From the NCBI GenBank assembly GCA_020744425.1, contig JAGMUV010000003.1, positions 2,170,001 through 2,234,000 of the forward strand: a stretch of 64,000 nt of DNA. The letters run 5' to 3'. Position 1 is the stretch's first letter. The number at the start of each line of letters is the position of its first letter. Positions 20,633-33,004 of this stretch are shown piece after piece. The notes under the pieces are model-generated. The model was not told where the DNA came from. It did no database searches and saw only the letters and a list, made by a program, of their open reading frames with translations. The translations under genes and the position numbers were made by a program. Source of the stretch: Dactylonectria macrodidyma (Eukaryota; Ascomycota; Sordariomycetes; Hypocreales; Nectriaceae).

Positions 20633-23600
20633 TGTGAGGGTAGGTCATGTTGGATCGATTGACTGCAATCTTGGCCGAGCCTCTCGTCCCTGGTCGAAAG
20701 TTTGACGCGGTTGCGGGCGTGTGAGTTTGGAGGCTCTGGATGAGAGATGTGCGAGGCTGATATCTCGATATTTGGGGCAGCAATGGGTGGTGGAGGATTG
20801 AGAAGAAAACAGCTTGAGAAGTGGAGGTTTGCAAATTTGGGGAGGTGATAGGAATTACATCATTGGTACCAACCTAGATTTAACGTCTAGGGGGCGGCCT
20901 GGGGAAGGAGGGACCCGATTTAGAACGGGAAATGGAAATGCAGGCGGTTGGCAGTTCGGCTCTTCAGGCGGCAGGCCGGTCCAGAACGGCATGTGGTGGG
21001 GGAGGGGAAGGAGGGAGGGAGGGAGGTGCGACCTACGGAAAGAGGGCGCCGGAATATGAGTCTGACGCAGGGCACCGCCTGCAAGTGCTAATTGAGCGGT
21101 GCGACTCACCCGCTCCGGGCCTGACATTTGCAATCAGCCTGAACTTCTAGCAGGTATCAAACGGCGATCCAACGGTGTAATAGTGCCTGAAAAAAAGGAA
21201 GAAAAAGAAAAATAACAATAAAAGAGCAAAGACCACCACCCTACTTCAATTGTCAATACCTAGCTAGTCGAAATTGGTGGATGGATTGACGCCTACCTGT
21301 GGATGGAAGTTGTCGTTGTATGGGTGCAAGGTTCCGGTGTATAGGCGAAAGGGGTCGACTGCAAGTAACGTCTGCGTATCAATTGGCACCGAAGAAAGAG
21401 ACCACTTAAATCCCGAATTGTCTTGAACTGTTGACTGGTGGTTTGGACGGCAGTTCCCAAAAGATACTGGTCGACGAGGGTCGAGTTAATGACACCGAAG
21501 GCGGACACCCAACCGACATCAAAGTTCGGTTCAACCAGTAACGATGTTGACGGATAGACGGGATGCAATGCACCATGTAGGGTGACGATGATCGCTGCAG
21601 GCGTTGCTACTGAACAGCACACGACTTTTGGTCGGGTCCTTTGTTGGTTGGTTGGCTGGTTGGTTGTGAGGTGTGAGAAGGGTTGGTGGCGGCGGTGGGC
21701 AGCGGTAAGATGGGCCACACTGGGAGGTTGGAAGTAAAAGAAAGGAGACTGGGGTATTTCTTAATTGAGAGAAATGAGAAGGAAGACACGGAGAAGAATG
21801 GACGAATTGAGGGAACAAAGCATAACGAAGAGAGGAGCAATTGGTGTCTCAGGATGAAGAAGGGTGCTGAGCGGCCTTTTTAACCAAGGTGTAAAAGTAT
21901 GTGTAGCCCTGCCTAGCAGATCAGTTGCAAGACTTCCAAGCTTTGCTGGAGGGAGCTGGATGGGCTGGTAGGCAGGTAGGTTCTGTTGCAGCAGCCAAGA
22001 TGAGCACGGACATGAAATAGGTGTGCACTTCCAAGTCCAAAGGCTGTGAGAGGAGCGGGTGAGAACGGGATTCCAAGGATAATGAATGGACCGCCGGAGA
22101 CTCGGAGGGATCAGGAGAAGAGGAGAGAGGAAACAAGAGCCAGGGGATCCGGGAACGAGACCAGGCCACACACGGACAGCACCGATTTTCCTCTCCCAGC
22201 CCTGGTTGCTGTTGTGTGCAAAGTCCAATGCGTGGCCGCCTGGTTCCGACTAGTTGCAAGGATCTCCAATCCTTGTCATGCCACGCGGATTGAATTTACG
22301 GATTCGCGGATGGCATAAAAGAGACGGCAAGGACGGGAAGATGGTGGATAAGGCTCCAGTTGATAGGTAGTTGAAGCAAACCTTTGGCATCGCCATTACC
22401 CCACGGTGGGACTCGAGTTTCCGGTGACATCTATCACTCATCCCGTGTTAGCCTTTCATCTTTATTGGGGATCAACATGAGAAACGACATGATAACGAAT
22501 TGGGCTGCAAGACCGTCGGAACAGAACGACGACTTGACGGGGACCCAAAAACGGGGCGAGGAGGGACAGATGGTGGACCGTGTGCAGAACAAGCAGGGTC
22601 AGGGTCAGGTCAGTTGGAGGGAGAGAGCGAGAGTTGTTGGTTGCCATCAGTCCAGGTTGAGTGCCACATTTGTTTTAGTTTACACAAAGGTCTAGTTGCG
22701 GTAGGTAGGAGTGGAGGCATGTGGGATGTGGGATGAGGGATGTGGGTTGTAGATGTGGTGCGAATGACGATATCTCGAACAACACCATCAAGATCAACGG
22801 CACAGTCAAGTCGTGCAGGATAGAAACGGGAATGCATGTACAATGAAGGTTATGGGAGGGATGGATGGGATTGATATGGTGGCACATGACGAATAGGTGT
22901 GGAAGGGGTAGGTAGAGCCAAGTAGGGGTAAGATTACATGTCGCATTTGGTACTGCTACATGAGAAAGCAAGCCCCCAAGTTGAGGCTGGTTCTAATTGC
23001 TCAGAACCAAAGACCGGTGATGATCCAGAGAACTATTCAGTGGAGTCAGTCCACGCCTATTTGCCCCGTCTCGACTCTTCCATGCAGGCTCATGCAGGCT
23101 CCTGTACGCGCATGCATGATGCAGCGCCCGAACAGTACAGGACATACGAAGACGTTGAGAGAATCCCGCTGCCCCCCCGTCTCTTTTGCGACAAAGGCCA
23201 AGCTGTACCATGCCCATACCCTATTCTCATGCCGTACCATGTGATGGATGAAACGCAGTAACCCATGCGCCTCCTGCAGTTGCATCACCATGATGGGCTG
23301 GTTCACTTACCAATGGCTTAGTCTAAGACTCTGTCGGGGCCTCGCGATTCTCGGTCTCCATCCCGACTCGCCGGCTGTACCATGGCGGCCGGGCGGCCGG
23401 CCCCATTTGGCCATTTGGGAGGGAAGAAGCGAGCCGCCGAATCGCCCTGGACGAAGAAATTGAGCCGAGACGGCCACTCACATACGAGGCAGCGAATCAA
23501 CCGGGCGCTTCAACGCCTTGATCCATTGAAAAACCTACGCATTGTCGTGTGCTGTGGGAGGGATCAATGCTGGGAGCAAGTCAACTAACGTGGCAGCCAA

Positions 23601-23682
23601 GCCGCTCAACGGTTCCACTAAGCAACCCTAGTAGGGCTGTGAGGGAAAATGTGAGGCCGCCTCCAGCTCATTGCATATTGAC

Positions 23683-23742
23683 TACTCCGTCATTAGTCTG
23701 TACGTACGGAGTACTCTGGATGAAATATTAGGTACGGAGTAC
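23683..23742. repeat. TACGGAGTA-type palindromic motif cluster
   Basis: TACTCCGT (23683-23690), TACGGAGTAC (23705-23714) and TACGGAGTAC (23733-23742) occur within 60 bases, two direct and one inverted. One more TACTCCGTA is at 38556-38564. The spacing suggests a small hairpin-forming element or the eroded end of a mobile element; this is inference only. Confidence 0.6.
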
Positions 23743-24111
23743 GTACTGTTGTACCTGGTGTACTTGCAATGGGTCTAACCCCCGATCGAGGCACTACTGC
23801 CGGCAGTGGATGAACATCAATCTGTTTATAGACACGATTTGGCTCAACATACTTCGGCATTTTCTTGGTCTGCCATTTATGTAGGTGCCTAGGCAGAGCG
23901 ATAAACTTCTGGTTGTCAACATCTCCGCGGGGGGCTTGCAATGCACAATCCAATGCACAATTCAAACGCATTGTTGTGAGACAGGCCAAACTCCTTACTC
24001 CTCCGAAAGACAACGTCTCTAGCGTGATTCGGTAGTTTGAGAAACTAGCGTCGCTGCCAGAGTCTCTAGCTCCGGGCCCCAAAATCTTCAGTGGAGAATG
24101 GAGGCAACTGA

Positions 24112-24123
24112 GGGGGGGGGGGG
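24112..24123. repeat. Poly-G run of 12
   Basis: Twelve consecutive G residues in non-coding DNA. The length is likely unreliable in any assembly. Confidence 0.9.
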
Positions 24124-24346
24124 CAAAGTTGTAACTGTTAGCGATGGCAGTTGGCCCTAGCGATCATAGTTAAGGGTGGTCCTGCACGCGCCAACTCAAG
24201 CCCCCTTCCCCCACATCCCAGAGTCCCAGAACCGAGTTGGAATTCTCCGCTTCAGCTTTCAGCCTTCAGCCCAGAGCTGAATGTCTCTTGACTCGAGTGC
24301 TGGATCCTGGATCGTCAGGAAGAGTTAAACAGGCCCAATTCTTGTT

Positions 24347-24378
24347 TCTTCTCTTCTCTTCTCTTCTCTTCTCTTCTC
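24347..24378. repeat. (TCTTC)n pentanucleotide microsatellite
   Basis: A 32-bp uninterrupted TCTTC array followed by CA-rich sequence. Such tracts often sit just upstream of fungal start sites, but no substantial reading frame follows. Confidence 0.9.
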
Positions 24379-27300
24379 ATACCTCGTGACCTACTCTGTT
24401 GTGGAGACCTCATTGCTTCCCCACTCCCCCAACATTGAAGCATCGCCTGTCTTGTCTGCCTGTCGATCCATCCAATCCTTCACACACGCGATCTTCATTA
24501 AACAATACTTCACCGGCGAAAGCATGGACTCTAGATTATGAATTGGAATGGAAAGCCGGCCTAGAACCTCCGCCGACTCTTTTAGCGTCGGGTTCTGCTG
24601 CCATCTTCACTCTAACTTGATCACACAAGAGCACTAACACCACTAACACGGACATATCACACCGACCTTCGCGGCAGGGTCATGCACACCAGCACATATC
24701 CGTACAAAACATTCACAAACCACAGCTAAAAAGCCCTAGTTTCCTTGAGAGCTGGACAGGGTATGCCTTGCATTAATCAATCTGAAACACAAGATCGTCG
24801 ACAAGTTGTGGTATTCCAAATGATGACCGCTCTTCTCAGTCTGACGCACGTCTCTTCTGTCCGCACACCGTACACAGTACACCATGACGCGTGGACTGAT
24901 TCCCCGGTTACCTTCTTGTACAGATCCTTTGGATCAGCCTAACTGTCCTCTTAATCTTGGCATGGGTTACCGATACTACCCGCATGCTGCGTGACCCCTA
25001 CCGCCGATCTCGCCAGTTCCTGACTCCTTGTCCAGCTTCTTGACCGGGTTCCTCACTCCAACTAGACCATCCATCTTCCTTGATTGAGGAACTTCGTCTA
25101 TTTTGGCAAGAATAACCACACGGCCAAGCCTATGCGGATAAGGAAACTTCCAAAAACGAAGAACTTCCCCTATTTTTGCGCCATATCGAGCAACTCTTGT
25201 CGTAGCGTCGGCCCGACTCTAGCCCATCGTGGCAGGGTGGCACTTGCACAGTCGCCAATGGTTCCCTACATTACGAGTACAGATAGTCGGATCGTCGATT
25301 CCTCATCCCTCTCCTTAATTGGCACTTCAACTGGGACACTAACTTTGTACAATCATCGAGTTAAACAATCACTGACTCGCCGCACCAAGCGCCACCTCCA
25401 TGGCTGGCAATAGCGTTGTAAGGATCTCACCCACAAGAACCCAGCAGTAAGAGCTACGTCTAGACTGCGAATTCTAGCGGACTCGTGAGCTCAGGCTTCT
25501 CAGCTAGAAGATCACTACATTCTCTGCTCACGCTGCCCAAATGTAAGCAGAAGTCATAGTGACGCAACCAAAAGCCGAATTTTTACAAAACGGCTCAATC
25601 ACTGATCCCAACTCCGTCGAAACCAGTACACAGGTGGTTTATACACATCAACGATTTACGCGGCAATAGCATGTGCCGCGCAGATCCCCTAGTAGGCTTC
25701 CCGATCCAACCGTAATGAAAACACGGAAGATGTCACAGCCGCCACTTTGGCTATCACAAGACTACGCCATCTTGGCGAGCAGCGAAGGCCGAGTGTCGTC
25801 ATCTCTAAATTCTAGAAGGTCTCAAGGCGCATAGGTTTTGTCGTATGACCGACCTAACCTTCTCCTTGCCCCCCTCCCCCGCGGACAGTTTCTTGGGCCT
25901 ATGACAGTCATTTACTGGCACACCACGATAAGCACTGACATGCTAGCTTGCTTATAGTTTCTTGGCATTGGGAACATGTCTTGAGTAACAGCCATAGGTA
26001 GCTGATGGGTTGTCAGTAAGTCGCGCTGCGCCTAAAGGTGGCTGGCCAACTCGAGAACTCGGTCTGGATACTCATGGTGATCGGAGGGCCCACGGTTAAA
26101 CAATATTATCGAAAGGCACACTTATTGTATGTGATTGATGTTATCCGCATTCGAAGTTCAATAGGGCTGCTGTTGGCGTTCTTTCAACCACACCTCCCGG
26201 CTGTTTCTTGCCAGCTCACATGGGAATGAATGTGTAGCTCATCTTGGTGACAGCTCAGGCGAAAAATAACAGAAGCAGGCTGAAACCAAAGAGGTTTGAA
26301 CGGCTTAGCACCTCGTTTGTGTTTCACCACTAGAACCTACACAGCATGAGCGCCACAGGGACGGGCGGCGCCTCAGAGACAGCCAAGCTAGTGACATAAC
26401 GGAGAGATCCGTCATTGATCCTGGTCTCTGTGTGACAGCCAAGGAACCTCCAAAAGTAATTTTTAGCTAAACTCGAGCACGAACAAAAAAAAGAAGGCAA
26501 GACTCCAATTATGACTAGAAATTGCCAAAAGGTTAATCGTGGTAGGCCAGCAAATGAAGGGTGGAGTGTCACTTGCCTTTTCTCCGGCCGCCTCGGATGG
26601 CTTGACGAGCGCGCCTAGAATAATAAAGTGGAACTAAAGTCAACGCAGTTTCTGCTACTAATCCAGTACTGAACTATCATGCATATGACGGGTGGGGGGG
26701 CGAGACATGGAAGATGAAGCAGGCAGTGCTGATCTCTTGACTTGACTAAACCTAAAATGAGCCAGCAAGAGTGACGATACAAACATTCCTTGGCATCGTA
26801 TCACATTGTCCATTGTTGGTATGATCGAAGGCGTAGCCGTTGTGGAAATTTGTTTCGTAGTCTAAGCATTAACACGATGTCTGGTTGCCTTGCCTGTCAA
26901 ATTCACAGTTAATCTCCTACTCACAGAAATCAGTTTATTTAAAAATCGTAGTTGCAAAGTTTCAACATCGTCTCAAACGAATTTTGTCGAGGTTGGACTC
27001 TGCAATCGTTGGGTCAAATTGACGGAGCAAGTTACGGACATGGGCGAGCCAAGCAAACACATCCCACCAAAGCCCTTAATACCGTGCAGGAAATTGCCAT
27101 GGTTGACTCTTTTGGTTTAAATATCCGAACAAGTTTAAAAAAAAACATGGTAGTGAATATTTTGAGATCAGCCATGTGTAAGTAGTGCGACAGCAGCTAG
27201 CGTGATTGATGAATCGAGTCACCCTCTGAGATCTTGATTTGCTCCATAAATCAAAATGTACCCTGAAATCGGGACGAACCTGAGTGGCCGCACTCTCCAA

Positions 27301-27877
27301 GTTGTAGACTTTTGCTACTCCCAACCTTCGGGTGCCGCACTCTCTCCAACATGACCGTTGAAGCTATCACCACGGACCCTGTGCTAGAATGTGGGGGATC
27401 CACGACCGATGTGGAGATGCCAGGATTCTCCACCAGAATACATCTCAGTTGGGGCATCCGATATTCTCTGTTCACACTCCAGGCTGGTGGGTGTGTCCCG
27501 AGTCGCCCGCGTCCCGCTCTGATACGTGGATATATATCTTTCCGGGCGGGGGTGAAGAGCTCCAACGCCTAGGCAGCTGCAGAATGTCCCGTTTGGTTTT
27601 AAAAATGTTTAACCCAATGAAATGATATCACAGCAGACGAGGTAACTGTTGAATCGAAGCGAGACAGGGATCTCGCTGAGCCCACGTTGATGGATACAAA
27701 ACACCAACCCCACAACAGATGACCGGTGGGGGAAACTGAAGAATGGCGTTGAGAGAGGAGATGTCTCAATACTACAGATGAGGGTTTTCTACGGTGCCGT
27801 TTTGGGGGGAAATTGGTCTGTATAGAGTACCAAGTAAGTAGCTGCTGTAAGAGATCCTCAAGTTCACAAGTTGGATA

Positions 27878-30173
27878 TCACTGGCTCGACTTGCCCTCCA
27901 TCTCTGCCTCCAGCCAGTCAGGGAGAACCGGGGTCCTGTCCCAGCCGTCCAAATAGCTCTTCCTGGCCATACTGTCGGCCGAGGGCTTGGCATATATGGC
28001 CGAGACATACCAGACCGACTGGCCTGCCTCAATCGTATGTTGAAGCGTCGGGATCGTGCTTCGGCTCTCCACGAGGTTCGAGTTCGGATCCGCGTTGACT
28101 AGCATCGCCTGGCGGCCGTCCATCGATTCCAGGGCCTTGATGCCGACGGCGCCCTCCGATACCGCAAACGCACCAGCCTTTCCAGTGGCCCAGCCTGCCG
28201 GTGATTTGACGTCGTAGTTTCCAATGATCTTGGGAGACGTCCCTTCGTGCTTCTCTTCGTCGTATAAGCCCAAGTTTCGCCCCGTAGCTGTGTCGACGTT
28301 CTTAATAGCAAAGGACCCATCCGCTGTCATAACCTCCCGACCGCTCTCAATTCGGTGGACTCGGAGATGCCAGTTCGGTGTCTCTTCTTCCGGTGGAATG
28401 AGTATAGTTCTGACCTTGACATCCGGGAATGGTCTCCAGTCGGAGACGAGGACAGGCTTGTCGCCACGATATTCAACTCCAGCGTAGTCGGACAATCTTC
28501 TCGTCTTCCAATACTCACCCCCATCATCCGAGAAACCGAGTTGGGATGCCAGGGAATATTGTTCGAGGGAGAACAGCCCCGGGGGCACCGAATATCCGTA
28601 CGCGCTACTATACGCAAATGATCCATATTTGGCGTGGGTCCCCTTCATCGGGTAGCTGCATGCTTGTCCTGATGACAGAAGCATGCAATGACCTCCGAGA
28701 TAGCTGAAAGTTGTTTAGAACACAATCTTAAGACGTAAATATCGCACTCACCTCATTATGTGCCCAGGATGTTTTAGGGGTTTGACTCTTGGAATGACGG
28801 TGCTTGCCAATTCCTCCTCAGATGTCCAGAAAGGGTGATCTTCCGGCACAGCCAAGCAGATGAATGCCAAGCATGCCCAGTACTAATTTTCTTTCCATTA
28901 GTTACTGTTATTTCACTGTGTGGGCCGTGTCTTACCGGGCTTCCCGGGCTGTTGTAGTTTTCCGCCATCTGCTTCGAGTGAGAGGATGTCACAGATCATT
29001 GGAGCTGGCCGTTACTCACATACATGTTGGGGTAAGAATACCCAATAGAGAGTGTCCCGCTGGAGGTCCAAATTTCGTTCTGGGTCTGCCACCAACGGAG
29101 ATTACGGAGCACGATTCCCTTGACCATCCCCCAAGTGAGAGACTCGGGCAACTCGACTCCAGCGTATGCCAACGCTCCCCAGAAAGACACCATGGCGAAG
29201 CGGTAGCCAACGCTACGTCCAAACGGAATAGCCCGTCCCTTGTCATCGTAGTAGTGGGCCAGATCTAGAGCTACCGCCTGGGCTCGCTTCTTGAATTCTT
29301 CTGCACGCTCTGGGTCCTCTTCTCCGGCCAGCCTAGCGTAGAGGAGCTGCAGGAGGTGTATGGCGAAGCTGGAGGAGTAGTAGTCCATTTCTAATTCTCT
29401 CAGCATATGCGTTCGGTTTCAGCAGAAAGGAACTCACGGTGGATTCCTTCTGGCCCATCGTTAGACCAGCCGTCCCCACGGTAAAATGTGTCCAGGTGTT
29501 TGATATCGCTGTCAAGTCTCTCTTGAGAGAATTTGCCCCCATTCTTTTTCAACCCCAGATTCGCAAACACGCGGAACCAAAGCCAATTGGTATTCGGCAT
29601 GCTAATTGTGGTCAGCACAGAGGTCAACAGAACTAGGGGATAGCCCAAACTTCTTCTCATTGATCGAGTTTCCAAGCCAAGTCTCGACATTGTCTCTCTC
29701 CTTCGCAGAGAAGTTGTTCCAGATATCCGGAATGACGGCGAAGGCGAAACCTAACAGAAGGTTAGCTGCGCATGGCTCAAGGAAACACCCAACTCACCTA
29801 ATGGACACATCTCTACCATTCTCTGGTCATTGTCTTGTGGGTATCCCCAATATTCGGGATTCTCAGGATCCGTGCCCGACTTGATGCCCTCGATCCACCA
29901 CTCCTTTCCGTGGTATTCACCACCGCCTGCAAGCAAAGCAGAAAGTCCCCATAGCGGCCGACAGATTCCCTCGACCTCAGAGGCGGTTTGGTCAAACCTC
30001 ACGGCTGTAGCGCCGGGACACTTTACTCGTGCTTTCTGCGGGGAGAAGAACGGTTCCAGTGGGTCGAGCAGCGTGCGGAGAAGTTCTTGGACAGAGGCTC
30101 GATCGGTAATCTTGACCTTGGCAAACGGGTGGAGTCCATTGTAGCCAAGGCATAGTCCTTTTGTTGCGTCCAT
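27878..30173 (-). CDS. DUF2264 family protein
   Basis: Seven exons: 29798-30173, 29651-29750, 29601 back to 29438, 29020-29390, 28936-28968, 28752-28882 and 27878-28703. They join to 666 residues with every junction in frame. The 33-base fifth exon encodes [11 protein letters not shown], which completes the conserved [18 protein letters not shown] block. Other family landmarks are a start in Leu/Phe-rich helices, [36 protein letters not shown] and an [13 protein letters not shown] helix. DUF2264 proteins have an alpha/alpha-barrel look like carbohydrate-active enzymes. There is no signal peptide, so it is probably cytosolic. The substrate is unknown. The gene stands alone between long spacers, in a region that looks accessory. 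Confidence 0.9.
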
Positions 30174-30918
30174 GATGGGCCGTCAAGATGTAGTGTCGAT
30201 CTCTCCTTGTGTTTTTTTTTTTTGAATAGGTACCTTGGAGAAGATAATTGAGTATCATTCAGTGGAGGGAAGAAGAAGGATATATATCATCGAATAAGGC
30301 GCCGTTCTCGGGGAATGTCGACCCGAAATCATGCTTTGTCGGAGAATTAAATGCTACCACACGTCTACAGTCGCTGAGAAGTGTGGGTTATTATACCCTG
30401 CTAGGACATGCATGATGCCCTTGGGATGGTGGAGGGTGGGATTAGAAGCCGGGTGAGCTCTGCCCTTCCCCTCCTTTAGGCTATAGTCGAGGGTGAACCA
30501 AGTTTCCCCACAGGTCCGTTGTCACTTATCCAAGCTCGATTACTATGAACGCTTCGAACCAAAATATGGTTAATTCTACGACCGATTAGAACAGAATATC
30601 GGAACGTGCCGAGGTACGATCGGACCAAGTCAGAGTGAGACCCGGAACTCGAAGTAACGGCCAGGAGGAACAACGGAAGATGAGCAGGCCTAACGGAGAT
30701 TACGCCCAGGAGACACGGCCCCACCCGGGGTCAAACGAAGCCGGTGCCCGGCCTTGCTCGGATCGCATACAAGCACTGAGATACAGTTTTCGTTGTCTTT
30801 AAGTACATGTTTTGTCTACATACAATGCCCTTAAAATAGACTCGCACGCACCCCGTTCATAACCATCGCCTCTTTCCTAAATACGGCTCTTGTAGTTAAC
30901 TACCCGTTTAATTGATGA
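30174..30918. other. Intergenic, DUF2264 gene promoter
   Basis: Upstream region of the DUF2264 gene, with a T tract near 30217-30228, and the 3' flank of the next gene. No other gene seen. Confidence 0.55.
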
Positions 30919-31585
30919 TCAAATGATAAATTGAGCAATGACAACTTTCATCTCCACCCCAGGGATCGCTGCGAAATGGAACTCAATTTCCTGTTCATTT
31001 CCGTCTTTATCCTTCGATTTGTATTTATTTTCCGACGTGATAGAATTCCCGGTGTCTGTGGCAGCCTCATACCCATCTTTGGCAACAGATGACTCCACGA
31101 CGCCGGCCTTGTAGCCTCCTGCCACTGGAGAGGTGAGTCCCTAACCCATTGTCAGCTTGAAAGGCAATAAATCGCACAATTCTACTAACGATTGCAAAGT
31201 GAAACGAATGTTCGTCATCTAAGTACACCTTGTATGACAATCCACCAGATACTCCGGTGAATAAAGGGTGGTCCTTGTTACAGCCACTGAACTTCATCTG
31301 ATCAAGCGGAACAGCTGCTCCGGGAGCGACCCAGTAGCTTCCGGAGTTGAAGTAGTTCTCCTCAGGAAGCAGACGGAACTGTGTGGCATTTATGATAGTG
31401 CATTGGTACCATCGGTGCTTGTCCTTAAGGTCATCCGGTGGCGTAGGCAGTATTTTTTTCTAATGTCTATGTGAATTGTTGATGTGATATTTTTCGTAGA
31501 CAATTCTCAAGGAATAGACCTCTTTAACTTTTGCGGCTAACCCAGCAGCCTTAAGAAGGGTTGCGATGATCTCAATGACACCCAT
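30919..31585 (-). CDS. Small protein, possible cytolysin/lectin-fold (actinoporin-like)
   Basis: Three exons, 31520-31585, 31190-31459 and 30919-31140, give 185 residues with phase-0 junctions and introns of 60 and 49 nt. The first donor (GTCTAT) is weak, and a GTTAAA donor two codons earlier is possible. There is no signal peptide; the N-terminus is a short amphipathic-looking helix (IEIIATLLKAAGLAAK). The centre reads YFNSG, then a Pro-rich step, then TGVSGGLSYKVYL and FHFAI. The order resembles actinoporin-like and fungal fruit-body lectin beta-sandwiches, which also begin with an amphipathic helix. I cannot confirm this without a profile search. What the sequence firmly shows is a spliced, beta-rich, cytosolic-type small protein. 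Neighbours are the DUF2264 gene and a secreted cysteine-rich gene on the same strand. Confidence 0.6.
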
Positions 31586-32578
31586 GTCGTAGCCTTACAA
31601 GTGTGACGATTCAAGCATGAAGTTGAGGAACGTGTCTAATACGTGAGTTGGGTCTAGACTATCGAATTCTTCGTGCCCATAGCGCACTCTCAGGTTTTGT
31701 CACATGGCCCAAATGGGTATGTGTTTTTCTCAAACTGGACAGATGTAGTTGAATCAGGCAAGGATCGCACAGTTCTGAAGGGCCTAGGCCTTATTCGTTT
31801 GTCAGTTAGGAGCAGTGTTTTGCTACAAGTTGTCGGCATTTATGTATTTCGAGCAGTAGTCAAAGTTTTCCAGCCAGCCACTTACATGCGAGGAGGTCAC
31901 GAATCCAGAAGTACCAAATTGGTTGGCATTATTCTCTACATTCCCAGTCGTACGTACAATTCACTGCTGGTGGGAAGTCGGTCCAACGCTCTGATGAGAG
32001 TCGACATGGAATCGAAGCCAGCGGTTTATAAATATACTTTAAAAAACGTCTTTGGCTTTGCCAAGTGCACAGTATCTAGGATGCCACATCATTCCAAGCT
32101 GTCTCCGAAGAGAAAGTGCGGCAACTAGGAGGATTCTTTTTCTTCAGCGTCGAGCCAAGAGGTCGGTTGCGGGGGGTAATCGTGTCGCAGATAAACTGAT
32201 CCTTTGTCAGGGCGGAAGCTGTAAAGCCGCAGTTACAGTGAATTAATCATTACCCATAGTTGAACCTCCCTCCACATTCTTAACCTAGGCATTAGTGGGT
32301 GCGTTAGACCTACGTTATATCACGGTAATGCGGGAAGGCGGATAAATAAGAAAGAATCCGGGCAAGAACCCGTGATGCAATAATCTTGTTGGTTGAATTT
32401 ATAGTTGTGATATAACGATGCATGTTTTTACTTTTTACTTTGAAATGGGAGAGAAATAACTGTGTGACTGGTCGATAGTTCTCCCTCCCCTCTTCAGATC
32501 TCACTCTCCCGCACTTCCCAAGGCTTCCATATTGATACAGGGCAACCCAAACCCAACTCCTTAGCCCCTTCAATTTAT
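31586..32578. other. Intergenic, about 1 kb
   Basis: AT-rich. A 151-codon plus-strand frame at 31673-32128 has AT-rich non-fungal codon use and no recognisable motif, so I left it out. Confidence 0.5.
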
Positions 32579-33004
32579 TCAAGTAGGTACAACCCTAAGG
32601 CAGTAGAAGCAGCTCTTGTCGTACCAGACGGGTTCGTATTCACCAGTGACGAGGCCCAAATCATCGATTGTCTCGTCGTGCAGACTGCACGAGGTCGGGT
32701 CGTATGAAAAGGAGTTGCAGGTTGCGGCTTGGTCGCAGGACGCGGAGCATGCATCCAAGCTTTCAGCGGGGAGATCTCCGTAGGCTGAAGAGACGTGGTC
32801 TGGTGGGAACTTCAAGTGTCGCTCGCCACAGGTGGAATCTTCCAGTCGGAGCTCGGCGGTAGTGTCGACATATCTTAGGCACGGGATGGTATCGCCGTGA
32901 GGGTTTCCGGTAGAGGGAGTGTTAGTCTTGCAAGCGGAGGCGTCAGCTCCTGTCAAGAGACTCAGGGCTCCATAGATGATGGTGAGAGTATTGAAAGAAA
33001 CCAT
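32579..33004 (-). CDS. Secreted cysteine-rich protein, apple/PAN-like
   Basis: One exon, 141 residues. An N-terminal signal peptide is evident: MVSFN, a hydrophobic stretch (TLTIIYGALSLL), and likely cleavage near ADASA. The mature chain has nine cysteines. The segment LDACSASCDQAATCNSFSYD followed by SCSLHD has the C-x3-C-x4-5-C-x-F/Y pattern seen in PAN/apple-type domains, which bind protein or glycan. The size, Cys content and export signal fit the small secreted proteins that fungi use at the cell surface or toward hosts. No specific function is claimed. The gene borders the gene-poor region. Confidence 0.72.
   Translation of the reverse strand: MVSFNTLTIIYGALSLLTGADASACKTNTPSTGNPHGDTIPCLRYVDTTAELRLEDSTCGERHLKFPPDHVSSAYGDLPAESLDACSASCDQAATCNSFSYDPTSCSLHDETIDDLGLVTGEYEPVWYDKSCFYCLRVVPT

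Larger units (their letters stand above)
20633..27877. other. Gene-poor stretch, 7.2 kb
   Basis: No open frame here resembles a known family, and none combines a credible start, splice sites and fungal coding composition. Contents: low-complexity purine/pyrimidine tracts (for example around 21590-21700 and 22680-22740), a (TCTTC) array at 24347-24378, a 12-base G run at 24112-24123, palindromic TACGGAGTA motifs near 23.7 kb, and AT-richer DNA after 25.5 kb. The segment 24340-24540 resembles a fungal promoter plus 5' UTR but leads only to a 4-codon frame. Non-coding RNAs or very degraded repeats cannot be excluded by eye. Confidence 0.6.

Noticed and set aside
20633..27877. Intact transposon
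   Set aside because: No transposase, reverse transcriptase or integrase motifs in any frame, and no long terminal or inverted repeats were spotted.
31673..32128. 151-codon plus-strand open frame
   Set aside because: AT-rich codon use, no motif, no leader; within the range expected by chance in AT-richer DNA.
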